Assembly: GCF_020181615.1 (NCBI RefSeq)
Contig: NZ_CP084029.1
Location: 2,858,420-2,922,419, forward strand
Reading direction: 5' to 3'
Length of the DNA stretch: 64,000 bases
Source: [Mycobacterium] crassicus
Lineage (GTDB): Bacteria > Actinomycetota > Actinomycetes > Mycobacteriales > Mycobacteriaceae
The notes beneath the pieces were generated by a model that worked only from the letters and a program-made list of their open reading frames with translations, did not search any database and was not told where the DNA came from. Position 1 is the stretch's first letter. Each line of letters begins with the position of its first letter. A program made the translations under genes and the position numbers. This document shows positions 51,105 through 64,000 of the stretch, in pieces.

Positions 51105-52361
51105 TTAACTGAATTCGATGTCAAGTTCATCCAAATCGCGGATTGCGGTCTCCGGGGCCGCCAGGTCGCCCAGCATGGCCTCTGCCTCCGGTCCGGGCAG
51201 CGATTCCACCCCGCGCAGCTTGCGTTCGATGGCCCGCGTGCGCACCCCGGCCGTGTCGATGGTGTTGCGGGCGTGGTCGAGTTGTTTGCGGGTCTTCTCC
51301 AGCACGGCCGCGAACTTGCCGAACTCGGTCTTGACCGCACCGAGCACCTGCCACACCTCACTGCTGCGCTGCTCGATGGCCAGCGTGCGAAAACCCATCC
51401 GCAGGCTGTTGAGCAGTGCCGCCAGGGTGGTCGGCCCGGCCAGGGTGACCTTGTATTTGGACTGAATCTGTTCGAACAGCCCCGGTTGCCGCAGCACCTC
51501 GGCGTAGAGACTCTCGGTGGCCAGGAACAGGATCGCGAAGTCGGTGGTGTGCGGCGGGGCCAGGTACTTGTCACAGATATCGCCGGCTTCGGCTTCGATC
51601 CGCCGGATCAGTGCCTGCCGCGCGGCGGCCTCCCCCGCCGCATCGGCCTGCTCCTGCGCATCGAGCAGCCGCTCGAAGTCCTCGCGCGGAAACTTCGCGT
51701 CGATGGGCAACAACACTTCAGCGGCCCCGGTGCCGCCGGGCAGGCGAATCGCGAACTCCACCCGGGCATTCGAACCGGGCACGGTGATGGTGTTGGTGAG
51801 GTACTGCTCGGGCGTGAGCGTCTCGGCCAGCAGCGCGGCCAGTTGCGCCTCGCCGAAGATGCCGCGGGTCTTGACGTTGGTCAACACCCGCTTGAGATCG
51901 CCCACCCCGGTCGCCAGGCTCTGCATCTCGCCGAGGCCACGCTGCACGGCTTCCAGCCGCTCGGAGATCTGCGTGAAGGACTGAGCCAGCCGGGTTTCCA
52001 AGGTGGCCTGCAGTTTCTCGTCCACCGTGGCGCGCATCTTCTCCAATTGCGCGGTGTTGTCGGCCTGCAGGCTCCGCAGCTGCCGATCCAGCGTGTAGCC
52101 CTGCTTCTCCTGGGTTTCCTGCAGGCCAGACCCGAAGCGTTGCAGGGTCATCTGCCACTGATGGAAGGCCTGAGCGAGTTCGGCCCGCCCGGCGTGTTGT
52201 TCTTCGCGCAGCGTTCGCTCCACACGTTCACTGTCGCCGCGCAGTGCGGCGAGCTGCTCGGGCGAGATCGCCGAACCCCCCGGACGCAGCAGCACCACGA
52301 CCTGGAGGATCACCGCCAGCAGTGCCAGTGAGGTGAGGAGGATCAGCAGGGCTGTGTCCAT
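51105..52361 (-). CDS. rmuC: DNA recombination protein RmuC
   Basis: This 418-residue protein has an N-terminal membrane anchor (ALLILLTSLALLAVILQVVVLL), a long coiled coil (residues 40-150) and the RmuC nuclease-like domain with KTRGIFGEAQLAALL, LPIDAKFPREDFERL and APPHTTDFAILFLATESLYAEVL. The family limits recombination between inverted repeats. It lies 9 bp upstream of the TetR gene but is probably functionally separate from it. Confidence 0.93.
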   Translation of the reverse strand: MDTALLILLTSLALLAVILQVVVLLRPGGSAISPEQLAALRGDSERVERTLREEQHAGRAELAQAFHQWQMTLQRFGSGLQETQEKQGYTLDRQLRSLQADNTAQLEKMRATVDEKLQATLETRLAQSFTQISERLEAVQRGLGEMQSLATGVGDLKRVLTNVKTRGIFGEAQLAALLAETLTPEQYLTNTITVPGSNARVEFAIRLPGGTGAAEVLLPIDAKFPREDFERLLDAQEQADAAGEAAARQALIRRIEAEAGDICDKYLAPPHTTDFAILFLATESLYAEVLRQPGLFEQIQSKYKVTLAGPTTLAALLNSLRMGFRTLAIEQRSSEVWQVLGAVKTEFGKFAAVLEKTRKQLDHARNTIDTAGVRTRAIERKLRGVESLPGPEAEAMLGDLAAPETAIRDLDELDIEFS

Positions 52362-52390
52362 GTGCGCACGGTAGCGCGAGCCACCGACAT

Positions 52391-55300
52391 TCAGCCGTCG
52401 GGCAGCCTCGCGATCCACGCCCGCGAGTCCGCCGGGTCGATGACGTCATCGAGTTCGAAGGTCATCGCCGCGCTCAGTGCCCGCCCGCGCCGGTAGGCCG
52501 CCTCGACCAGGTCCTCGAAGAGCTTCTGGCGCTGCTCCGGATCGGCGACCTCGGCCAGCTCCTTGCGGAACCCCAGCCGCACCGCCCCTTCCAGCCCCAT
52601 GCCGCCGATCTCGCCGGTCGGCCAGGCCACGGTGAACTGCGGGGCGTGGAACGATCCGCCGGCCATCGCCATCGCGCCCAGTCCATAGCCTTTGCGCAGC
52701 ACGATCATCCCCATCGGCACCGTCAGGCGGGCTCCCGCGATGAACATCCGGCTGAACCGGCGCACGGTGGCCTCGCGTTCGGCATCGGGACCGACCATGA
52801 ACCCCGGTGTGTCGCACAGTGTCAGCACCGGCAGCCGAAACGACTCGCAGAGCGCCAGGTGATCGGCGGCCTTGTCAGCCGCCTCCGCGTCGATGGCACC
52901 GCCGAGATGGTGGCTGTTGTTGGCCAACAGCCCAAAGGCCACACCGTGCACCCGCACCAGGGCGGTCACGATCCCGACCCCGTAGTCCGGCCGCAGTTCC
53001 AGCACCGAATCGACGTCGACGATCGCATCGATCGCCCGGCGCACATCGTAGGACCGTAACCGGTTCTGCGGCACCACATGCCGGGCCAGTCGCGGGTCGG
53101 GCTCGCACCAGTCGGTCACGGTGCCCTGAAAGTAGGACAGGTAACGCTTGGCCAGCGCGACCGCCTCGGCCTCATCGGCCGCGGCCAGGCCCACCACCCC
53201 GTTGCGGCGCTGCACCGCGATCGGCCCGATCTCCTCGGGCCGATACACCCCCAACCCGCCGCCTTCGATCATGGCCGGGCCGCCCATGCCGATGTTGGCG
53301 TCCGGGGTCGCGACGATCACGTCGCACGCCCCGGCCAGGGCCGCGTTGCCGGCGAAACAGCGGCCGGACACGATCGCCACCAGCGGCACTCGGCCGTTCA
53401 GCGCGGCCAGCGTGCGGAACGTCATGAGATCGAGTCCGGCCATACCCGCGACATCGGTGTCGCCGGGGCGGCCGCCGCCGCCCTCGGCGAACAGCACCAC
53501 CGGCAGCTTCCGGCGGGCGGCGACCTCGAAAAGCCGGTCGGTCTTGGCGTGGTTGCGCATGCCCTGGGTGCCGGCCAGCACGGTGTAGTCGTAGGAGGCC
53601 ACCGCCACCGGCATCGATCCGACGGTGGCCAAGCCGGCGACCAGGCCGTCGGCCGGTGTGTTGATGATCAGGTCCTCTTCGGAGCGCCGGCTACGCTGCG
53701 CGGCCACCGCCAGCGCCCCGTATTCGACGAAGCTGCCGGGGTCGACCAACTCGGCGATGTTCTCCCGTGCGGTGCGCCGGCCCTGCCGGTGTCGTTTGGC
53801 GACGACGTCGGGGCGGCCTTCGTCGCGGGCGAGCCGGTGCCTGTCGGCGACCTCGTCAAGGTCGGCTCGCGGGGAATCCAGCGCCGGGCCCGCATCGGGT
53901 CCGGCGGTGGTCTCGCCGCCGGTCGGCACGAACACCAGCACCGGGTCTCCGGCATTGACGACCTGCCCGGGGACGACCAGCGTGCGCAGGGTGCGGGTGG
54001 CACCGGGAGCAGCCAGCACATGCTGCATCTTCATCGCCTCCAGCACGACGTCGCCGGGACCGGCCTCGACTACGGTGCCGGCCATCGGCGCGGACAGCAC
54101 CTGCTCGCCCGGTCCCAGATCGATTGCCACGAGCCGGCGTTCGCCCTGCCCGGGCGGCGCGGACCCCACCAGGGCAGGCAGTCGACCGCCCAGCCATCCG
54201 GTGGTCACCACTCCGGTCGCCAGATCCTGATCGGACAGCACGGCCTGCAGCAATCCGATATTGGTGCCGACACCGGCGATGCTGAACTCCGCCAACGCGG
54301 TTCGCGCCTTGCGCAGTGCGGCGGCTGGCGAGGCGCCGGGTACGTGGGTGATCACCTTGGCCAGCAGCGAATCGTAACGGGGGTTGATGGTCAGGCCCGG
54401 TCGGGCGTAGGTGTCGACCCGGATTCCCGGCCCGCTCGGTGGCGTGAACGCGGCGACGGTGCCCACGCAGGGTCGCACTGTTCCGTCGGCGGCCACCGTT
54501 TCTGCGTTGACGCGGCATTCGACCGCGATCCCGCACGCGCCGGCCGCCTCGCCGGCTTCGCGACCTTCGGCGGCGAGCACGCCGGCCGGCAGATCCAGCT
54601 CGGCGAGTGCGGCCCCCTCGGCGACCCGGAACTGCACCGCCACCAGGTCCAGCCCGGTCACCGCCTCGGTCACCGGGTGTTCCACCTGAATCCGCGGGTT
54701 GACCTCGAGGAAGACGAAACCCGCTGCGGTAAGCAGGAATTCCACGGTCGCCAGCCCCCGGTAGCCGACGCTTGCGCACAGTCGGGCCGCCGCCCGGTGC
54801 AGTGACGTACGCATCTCGCCGGAGATCCCCGGCGCGGGGGCGATCTCGATCAGCTTCTGATAGCGGCGCTGAATGCTGCAGTCACGGTCGCCCAGCGCCA
54901 GTGCCCGCCCGCCGTCGCCGACGATCTGCACCTCGATGTGGCGGGCGCCCTCGATGAGTTCCTCGGCGAACACCGCCGCGGCGCCGAACCCGAGCTGCGC
55001 CTCGGCGGCGCACCACCGGTAGGCGTCATCCAGCATCTCGGCGTCACGCACGGTACGGATCCCCCGGCCTCCGCCGCCGGCGAGCGCCTTGAGGATGATT
55101 CCGCCGGGGTGAGCGCGAAAGAAGTCGCGGATCTGGTCCGGGGTGGCGGCCCCGTCGGTGGCGGCCGGCACCCGCAGGCCGGCGGTGATCGCGGCCCGGC
55201 GGGCCGCCGACTTGTCACCGAAGACCTCGAGCAGTTCGGCATCGGGCCCGACGAACGTGTAGCCCGCTGCCGCCGCGGCACGAGCGAATTCCGCATTCTC

Positions 55301-55573
55301 CGAAAGGAATCCGTAGCCGGGATGGATCAGATCGGTGTCAGATTTGGCTGCGGCGGCCAGGATGGCCGCACTGTCCAGATAGGCGGACGGACCTGCCCCG
55401 GGCAGACCGATGGCGTCGTCGGCGGTGTGCACATGCGGACTGTCCGCGTCGTCCTCGGCATAGACGGCGACCGTGCGGTAACCCGATTCGGTTGCGGTGC
55501 GAATGATCCGCAGTGCGATCTCGCCGCGATTGGCGATCAGCACGGTCTTCGACTCAGCAGCAGTGGTATTCAA
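52391..55573 (-). CDS. Single-chain acyl-CoA carboxylase (BC-BCCP-CT)
   Basis: This 1060-residue multidomain carboxylase resembles the mycobacterial long-chain acyl-CoA carboxylase (LCC). Biotin carboxylase comes first (VLIANRGEIALRI, GGGGRGIR, EVNPRIQVEHPVTE), then a biotin domain with Lys515 in EAMKM, then a carboxyltransferase (about residues 580-1060; GGGGRPGDTD, CRCFAGNAALAG-like core). The TTG start shares TTGA with the ligase stop; a GTG at 55591 is possible. It produces an α-carboxylated acyl-CoA, with the coupled ligase likely supplying the substrate. Confidence 0.9.
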   Translation of the reverse strand: MNTTAAESKTVLIANRGEIALRIIRTATESGYRTVAVYAEDDADSPHVHTADDAIGLPGAGPSAYLDSAAILAAAAKSDTDLIHPGYGFLSENAEFARAAAAAGYTFVGPDAELLEVFGDKSAARRAAITAGLRVPAATDGAATPDQIRDFFRAHPGGIILKALAGGGGRGIRTVRDAEMLDDAYRWCAAEAQLGFGAAAVFAEELIEGARHIEVQIVGDGGRALALGDRDCSIQRRYQKLIEIAPAPGISGEMRTSLHRAAARLCASVGYRGLATVEFLLTAAGFVFLEVNPRIQVEHPVTEAVTGLDLVAVQFRVAEGAALAELDLPAGVLAAEGREAGEAAGACGIAVECRVNAETVAADGTVRPCVGTVAAFTPPSGPGIRVDTYARPGLTINPRYDSLLAKVITHVPGASPAAALRKARTALAEFSIAGVGTNIGLLQAVLSDQDLATGVVTTGWLGGRLPALVGSAPPGQGERRLVAIDLGPGEQVLSAPMAGTVVEAGPGDVVLEAMKMQHVLAAPGATRTLRTLVVPGQVVNAGDPVLVFVPTGGETTAGPDAGPALDSPRADLDEVADRHRLARDEGRPDVVAKRHRQGRRTARENIAELVDPGSFVEYGALAVAAQRSRRSEEDLIINTPADGLVAGLATVGSMPVAVASYDYTVLAGTQGMRNHAKTDRLFEVAARRKLPVVLFAEGGGGRPGDTDVAGMAGLDLMTFRTLAALNGRVPLVAIVSGRCFAGNAALAGACDVIVATPDANIGMGGPAMIEGGGLGVYRPEEIGPIAVQRRNGVVGLAAADEAEAVALAKRYLSYFQGTVTDWCEPDPRLARHVVPQNRLRSYDVRRAIDAIVDVDSVLELRPDYGVGIVTALVRVHGVAFGLLANNSHHLGGAIDAEAADKAADHLALCESFRLPVLTLCDTPGFMVGPDAEREATVRRFSRMFIAGARLTVPMGMIVLRKGYGLGAMAMAGGSFHAPQFTVAWPTGEIGGMGLEGAVRLGFRKELAEVADPEQRQKLFEDLVEAAYRRGRALSAAMTFELDDVIDPADSRAWIARLPDG

Positions 55574-57102
55574 CGCAGCGGGGCACCCCACCGAACCTGC
55601 TCACGCAGCTGCGTCTTGAGCAGTTTTCCGCTGGCCGTGCGGGGCAGCGCGTCGGCGACCACGGTGATGTACTGCGGCACCTTGAAGTCGGCGAGTTGGC
55701 TCCGGCAGTAGTCGAGCACTGCGGCCACGTCGACGTCGTGTCGGTCGCCGAACAGCACCGCGCCGACCTTCTCACCCATCACGTCGTCGGGTACCGCCAG
55801 TACACAGGCGTCGGTGACCCCGGGCGCCGACAGCAGGGCGGCCTCCACCTCGACGCTGGAGATGTTCTCCCCGCCGCGGATGATGATGTCCTTGAGCCGG
55901 TCGATGATGTGCACCCGCCCGGCGCCGTCGACCCGCACCACATCACCGGTGTGCAGCCAACCGTCGATGATGGTCTCGGCGTCGGCATCCGGCCGATTCC
56001 AGTAGCCGCGCATCACGTTCGCGCCGCGCACCACCAGCTCACCGACGCCTGCGTCGTCGCCGAGCGGGGCGACGCCGATGTCGCCTGAGGGCACTGCGTA
56101 GCCGACTGAGTCCGCGTGTTCGACCGCGTCGGAGTCCGGCAGCACCGTCATCAACGAGGCCGTCTCGGTCATGCCGTAGCCGTTGAACACCGTTGCCGCA
56201 CCGAATGCGTCGCGCAGGGAACGCACCAGCGCGGGCGCCGTGGGAGCGCCGCCGTAGCCGACCCACCGCACCCCGGACACGTCGGCCCCGGCGAAGCCGG
56301 GGTGACGCAGCAGCAGTGCGTACACTGCGGGCACGGTGATCAACGACGAAATCCGTTGCGTGGAAAGCGTCGTGGCCAGCTCGGGAAGGTTCAGCGCCGG
56401 CATGATCACCGCCGCGCCCCCGGTGTAGGCGGCGACCAACAACTGTGAGTTGCAGCCGGTCACATGGAACAGCGGGACCGAGATCAGGGTGCGCAGCTGT
56501 TCGCCCAACTGCCGGGACTGTCCCATGGTGCGCACCATGTTCTCGGCGTTGGTCAAAAACGCCTCGTGGGCGGTGGGCACTCCCTTGGGGCGCCCGGTCG
56601 TGCCGGAGGTGTAGAACAGTGCTGCGGTGTCGGTCGGTTCGAGCCCGTCGACCACATACGGTCGACCGTCGGGCAGCGCGGTGCCGGCCGCCAGATCCAG
56701 CCGCACCCCGGCGTCGGTGAGCACGAAGTCGACTTCCGGTGCGGCCGAGCGGGTGTTGACGGCCACCGGTATGCCACCGGCCATCAGCGTCCCCCAGAAC
56801 GCCAGCACCCATTCGAGTCCCGCCGGGTAGCGAATCCCGACCCGGTCGCCGCGCCCAAGACCGTCCTCGCGCAGCCCGCCGGCCACCCGCGCCGCCCGCT
56901 GCCACAGCTGCCGGTAGGTCAGCGTCCCGGCGCCGAGTTCGATGACTGCCTCACTGTCGGGACGGCGCTCGGCCTGTTCGGCGAGCACGTCGAGCAGGGT
57001 TGCCGGCAGCCGTTCATAGTGCGCTACGCCGTCGCGGTCGCGGACCACCCCGGCCGCCGGAAAGGGGTTGCGGCTGCGTGGAATCTCGACGATGTTCCTC
57101 AT
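55570..57102 (-). CDS. Acyl-CoA synthetase coupled to the carboxylase
   Basis: This 510-residue adenylate-forming ligase has AMP loop LFYTSGTTGRPKGVP, A5 GYGMTETAS, A8 GWLHTGDV, and catalytic Lys in ASGKLLKTQL. It is a distinct subfamily from the 43213 ligase. Its TGA overlaps the carboxylase TTG, so the two are translationally coupled. The ATG at 57102 follows nothing closer in frame. Confidence 0.92.
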   Translation of the reverse strand: MRNIVEIPRSRNPFPAAGVVRDRDGVAHYERLPATLLDVLAEQAERRPDSEAVIELGAGTLTYRQLWQRAARVAGGLREDGLGRGDRVGIRYPAGLEWVLAFWGTLMAGGIPVAVNTRSAAPEVDFVLTDAGVRLDLAAGTALPDGRPYVVDGLEPTDTAALFYTSGTTGRPKGVPTAHEAFLTNAENMVRTMGQSRQLGEQLRTLISVPLFHVTGCNSQLLVAAYTGGAAVIMPALNLPELATTLSTQRISSLITVPAVYALLLRHPGFAGADVSGVRWVGYGGAPTAPALVRSLRDAFGAATVFNGYGMTETASLMTVLPDSDAVEHADSVGYAVPSGDIGVAPLGDDAGVGELVVRGANVMRGYWNRPDADAETIIDGWLHTGDVVRVDGAGRVHIIDRLKDIIIRGGENISSVEVEAALLSAPGVTDACVLAVPDDVMGEKVGAVLFGDRHDVDVAAVLDYCRSQLADFKVPQYITVVADALPRTASGKLLKTQLREQVRWGAPLR

Positions 57103-57129
57103 GAGCGCACGGTCATGGGCGACCCGTCC

Positions 57130-57576
57130 TCATTGGCGCCGCCGGGCGTGCGCCAGGCTTCGCAGGGTGCCGCGGACGGCGTACCCCGCGGTCAAGACGC
57201 ACGCGACGATCAGCACGATGAACAGCGGCAACCAGTTGCCGCGGTCGTGGTTGACGTGCCACCAGACGTAGGTGAACAGAACCGAACACGAAAACAGCAC
57301 CACGTCACGCCAGTTGCCCTGATACGAGAGCGCCGCGGCCCGCAACGCTCGGCTGCGGGCCGACGTGGCGACCAGGTCGTCGATTCGCTCGTCGATGGTG
57401 CGTTGCAGGTCCGCTCGCCGCTGCGTCTGTTCCGCCGGGATCCGGTCGAGCAGGTCGAGGTCCTGCTTGATCAGGCCCCGCAGATCGGGCCCTTTCAGCT
57501 GCCCGGCCGTCGCGGCAAACAGCGCACCACCGAAGATCGGTGCCGCGCCCAGCGCCATGCTCAGCAGAGTGGGCAT
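57130..57576 (-). CDS. Conserved membrane protein, unknown
   Basis: This 148-residue protein has an N-terminal hydrophobic stretch, a charged helical middle (IDERIDDLVATSARSRAL) and two spans near residues 90-107 and 117-133. No family is recognised. It lies 27 bp upstream of the ligase gene in the same direction and could belong to that unit. Confidence 0.65.
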   Translation of the reverse strand: MPTLLSMALGAAPIFGGALFAATAGQLKGPDLRGLIKQDLDLLDRIPAEQTQRRADLQRTIDERIDDLVATSARSRALRAAALSYQGNWRDVVLFSCSVLFTYVWWHVNHDRGNWLPLFIVLIVACVLTAGYAVRGTLRSLAHARRRQ

Positions 57577-57623
57577 CGTCGTGTCGATCCTTTCCCGCTA
57601 CCTACCCGGGCCACCCTACGACG

Positions 57624-58052
57624 TCAGCCGAGCTTTACCGTGCCGTCGGGCTCGATTCGCCAGTCCGGGTTGTGGGCGATCTCCCAGATCAGCCCGTTCG
57701 GATCTTGGACATGCGCATGGAACACGCCACCGAACCGGCCCGGTTGCGGCGCTGTGAGAACGGTGCCGCCCGCGGCGGCCATGGTGTCCACCAGCGCGGT
57801 CACCGCTTCGGGGCGCTCGACGTTGTGCGCGAGCGTGACCCCGGAGACTCGGGAGTGGTCGCCGCGCAGCCCCAGATCTTCGTTGAACTTGGCCGCGAGG
57901 AAGAATCCCAGCAGCTGTCCAGGCGCGCTCTGATAGAAGATGATCTCGCCCTCGACATCCAGCAGCGGGCTCCAGCCCAGGGCACTGTAGAAGCGTCGAG
58001 TGGCGCCCAGATCCGTTGCCGCGACAGTGACGAAATGCAACTGCTGTCCCAT
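57624..58052 (-). CDS. VOC-family (glyoxalase-like) protein
   Basis: This 142-residue protein has two βαβββ modules: LHFVTVAATDLGATRRFYSALGW, and the second with VFHAHVQDPNGLIWEIAHNP. Candidate metal ligands (His, Glu) are in place, but the reaction is unknown: VOC proteins include glyoxalases and dioxygenases. It is the last gene before an 882-bp gap. Confidence 0.88.
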   Translation of the reverse strand: MGQQLHFVTVAATDLGATRRFYSALGWSPLLDVEGEIIFYQSAPGQLLGFFLAAKFNEDLGLRGDHSRVSGVTLAHNVERPEAVTALVDTMAAAGGTVLTAPQPGRFGGVFHAHVQDPNGLIWEIAHNPDWRIEPDGTVKLG

Positions 58053-58934
58053 GGTGCCGATCCTAACGTCGCGCTAGCGCTGTAATCGGTTGCGACATCC
58101 CACGTTTGACGAAGAATGATGCCCTGAACTGAGGTGATGTCACTTGATCAGCGTCCGGTTTCTTCCTGGAGTCGGAGCAGCCACGGTGTTGAGATAGCGA
58201 AATCGTCTGTCCTGCAATGGGCAATAGCGCTGGTTGAAGACTCCGGTTCACCACCGCCTGATAGGGCCGCAGCATTCACCTTGCCGCCGGAGTCCGCCCA
58301 CCGGCACGGCCGCCGGCGATCTGCCACATCTGCCACCACGGCCGCCCCACCCGCAGTCCGCCCCAAGTGTCCGGTGGGTCATCACCGATATTAACGTTCA
58401 TATAAATTGTTTCCGTTATCAATTTATTGAAGTTCGTCCTTTAAATAATTTATTGCAAGTTCGTACTTTAAACTAAGCGTAAAGAATTAACGCTGAGAGA
58501 AATTCTCTGCATATTGTTGACATCTCAACCTTCAAGCTCTCCGAAGACGCTGGTAAGCCACCGCACATCGTCGTCGAAGATCCGTCCGACAACCGGGTGG
58601 ACAATGTAAAGAATTGACGTTAACTTAAATTACGAACACGTTACCAATCCCTCACAGATAAGTTGTATTATTCTCGGAATACGACACTATTAAGGTATTG
58701 AAAATACCTGTGACCAGGCATGTTGCTCCGTGATACCCACTACCGGGGACACCCCCTTGGGCATTAACTCAAATCACGCTCAAAATGGGGTAACAAAACC
58801 ATTGCTTAGCGATAACGCTGCGCGTAGCTTTGCGCTAGCTCACGACTAATTAAGGTTCACGTCCCGTCAACGGTTATGCCGGATTTCACATCCATATCCC
58901 AACGTGCGTTGCCGCTCATCGAAGGGGGAGCAAA
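58053..58934. other. Long gene-free, partly AT-rich leader of the PGRS gene
   Basis: No convincing gene lies here; the short ORFs in its left third look random. From about 58385 to 58870 base composition is strikingly AT-rich for this chromosome, with an A/T-track pattern suited to Lsr2 binding. TTGACA at about 58517 and TATTAT at 58666-58671 are possible promoter hexamers but are not well spaced. GTAAAGAATTRACG occurs at 58479-58492 and 58606-58619. Confidence 0.6.
58421..58472. repeat. 26-bp imperfect tandem repeat in the AT-rich leader
   Basis: AATTTATTG-AAGTTCGTCC-TTTAAA is followed at once by AATTTATTGCAAGTTCGTAC-TTTAAA. The copies differ by one insertion and one base change. They lie about 460-510 bp before the PGRS start. 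Confidence 0.8.
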
Positions 58935-63749
<4,815 letters not shown>

Positions 63750-63770
63750 CTCCGGCTGACTGCGTCCAGA

Positions 63771-63804
63771 GCGGCCGCACTGCCCCACCCGGCAGTGCGG
63801 CCGC
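63771..63804. terminator. Strong bidirectional hairpin after PGRS gene
   Basis: GCGGCCGCACTGCC is followed by CCACCC and the exact reverse complement GGCAGTGCGGCCGC, a perfect 14-bp stem with a 6-base loop. It lies between two convergent genes, 21 bp past the PGRS stop and 10 bp before the stop of the minus-strand gene. There is no U-tract, as is usual in mycobacteria. Confidence 0.75.
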
Positions 63805-63814
63805 CGCCGGCAGA

Positions 63815-64000
63815 TCAGCCGCGGATGCAGAGCACTTCGTCGAGGGTGGCCGCGGGCCAACCAGGGCCGGTGAACCCGCCGGCGCGATCCAGTCGGGCGG
63901 TGTCGAACATCGCCGGACCCGTCACCACCGCGCCACCGAGCACATACCGCCCGTCCCCCGGCGCCCGGCGCACCACCGCCTCACCGGCACAGGTACGCGT
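63815..64000 (-). CDS. Unknown gene, C-terminal part only
   Basis: An open frame on the minus strand runs in from the window edge and ends with TGA at 63815. The last part reads YVLGGAVVTGPAMFDTARLD and ends EVLCIRG. About 61 codons are visible and I recognise no family. Codon choice looks coding. Confidence 0.5.
   Translation of the reverse strand, partial: TRTCAGEAVVRRAPGDGRYVLGGAVVTGPAMFDTARLDRAGGFTGPGWPAATLDEVLCIRG

Noticed and set aside
58134..58394. Possible 86-residue gene in the gap before the PGRS gene
   Set aside because: No ribosome site, no conserved motif, and the composition is arbitrary; a minus-strand frame overlaps it equally well.

Overview
This high-GC window has GTG and TTG starts, 4-bp stop/start overlaps and a gene order that matches the Mycobacterium tuberculosis interval from hflX (Rv2725c) to about Rv2766c. 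It is a mycobacterial chromosome. The intein-free recA, the glutamate-type ABC operon next to miaB, and a PGRS protein without a PE domain show it is not M. tuberculosis itself. An M. terrae-like or other environmental lineage is a guess. No rRNA, tRNA, CRISPR array, IS element or prophage was recognised.

Region 1 (1-29.9 kb) is mostly core chromosome. It holds hflX, dapF, miaA and an Rv2728c-like gene, two adjacent DMT exporters, a DUF349 protein, miaB, a gluABCD-like uptake operon, recX-recA with SOS-type control, and a DUF2236 oxygenase divergent from a TetR gene. It continues with a glycosyltransferase, ephG, the clgR-pspA-pspM envelope-stress operon with an ECF-type promoter, pgsA, argA, ftsK, rnj, dapA and thyX.

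Region 2 (29.9-39.0 kb) is the best candidate for an undescribed system. It is a compact divergent cluster of a polyprenyl synthase, two small proteins sharing a C-terminal motif, an unknown 487-residue protein, an adenylate cyclase-ATPase-repeat protein, and an enlarged phytoene-desaturase-like FAD enzyme. Five of its six genes overlap a neighbour by 4 bp. From memory, M. tuberculosis carries restriction-modification and toxin-antitoxin genes at this place, between thyX and dfrA.

Region 3 (39.0-58.1 kb) holds a PknH-sensor-like lipoprotein, an AlkX-type glycosylase, dfrA, thyA, and several lipid-degradation units. These are an acyl-CoA ligase followed by a decayed enoyl-CoA hydratase, and a TetR-linked set of APH-like kinase, two SDRs and an acyl-CoA dehydrogenase that resembles 4-hydroxyacid (lva/ACAD11-type) catabolism. 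A single-chain acyl-CoA carboxylase coupled to an acyl-CoA ligase follows.

Region 4 (58.1-64 kb) is an AT-rich leader with small direct repeats, then a 1604-residue PGRS protein with a signal-peptide-like N-terminus and a long-period internal repeat. A perfect hairpin and a partial gene close the window.

A small imperfect-palindrome repeat of about 50 bp occurs four times (5.5, 20.75, 20.81 and 26.3 kb). One copy lies in frame inside a methyltransferase gene.
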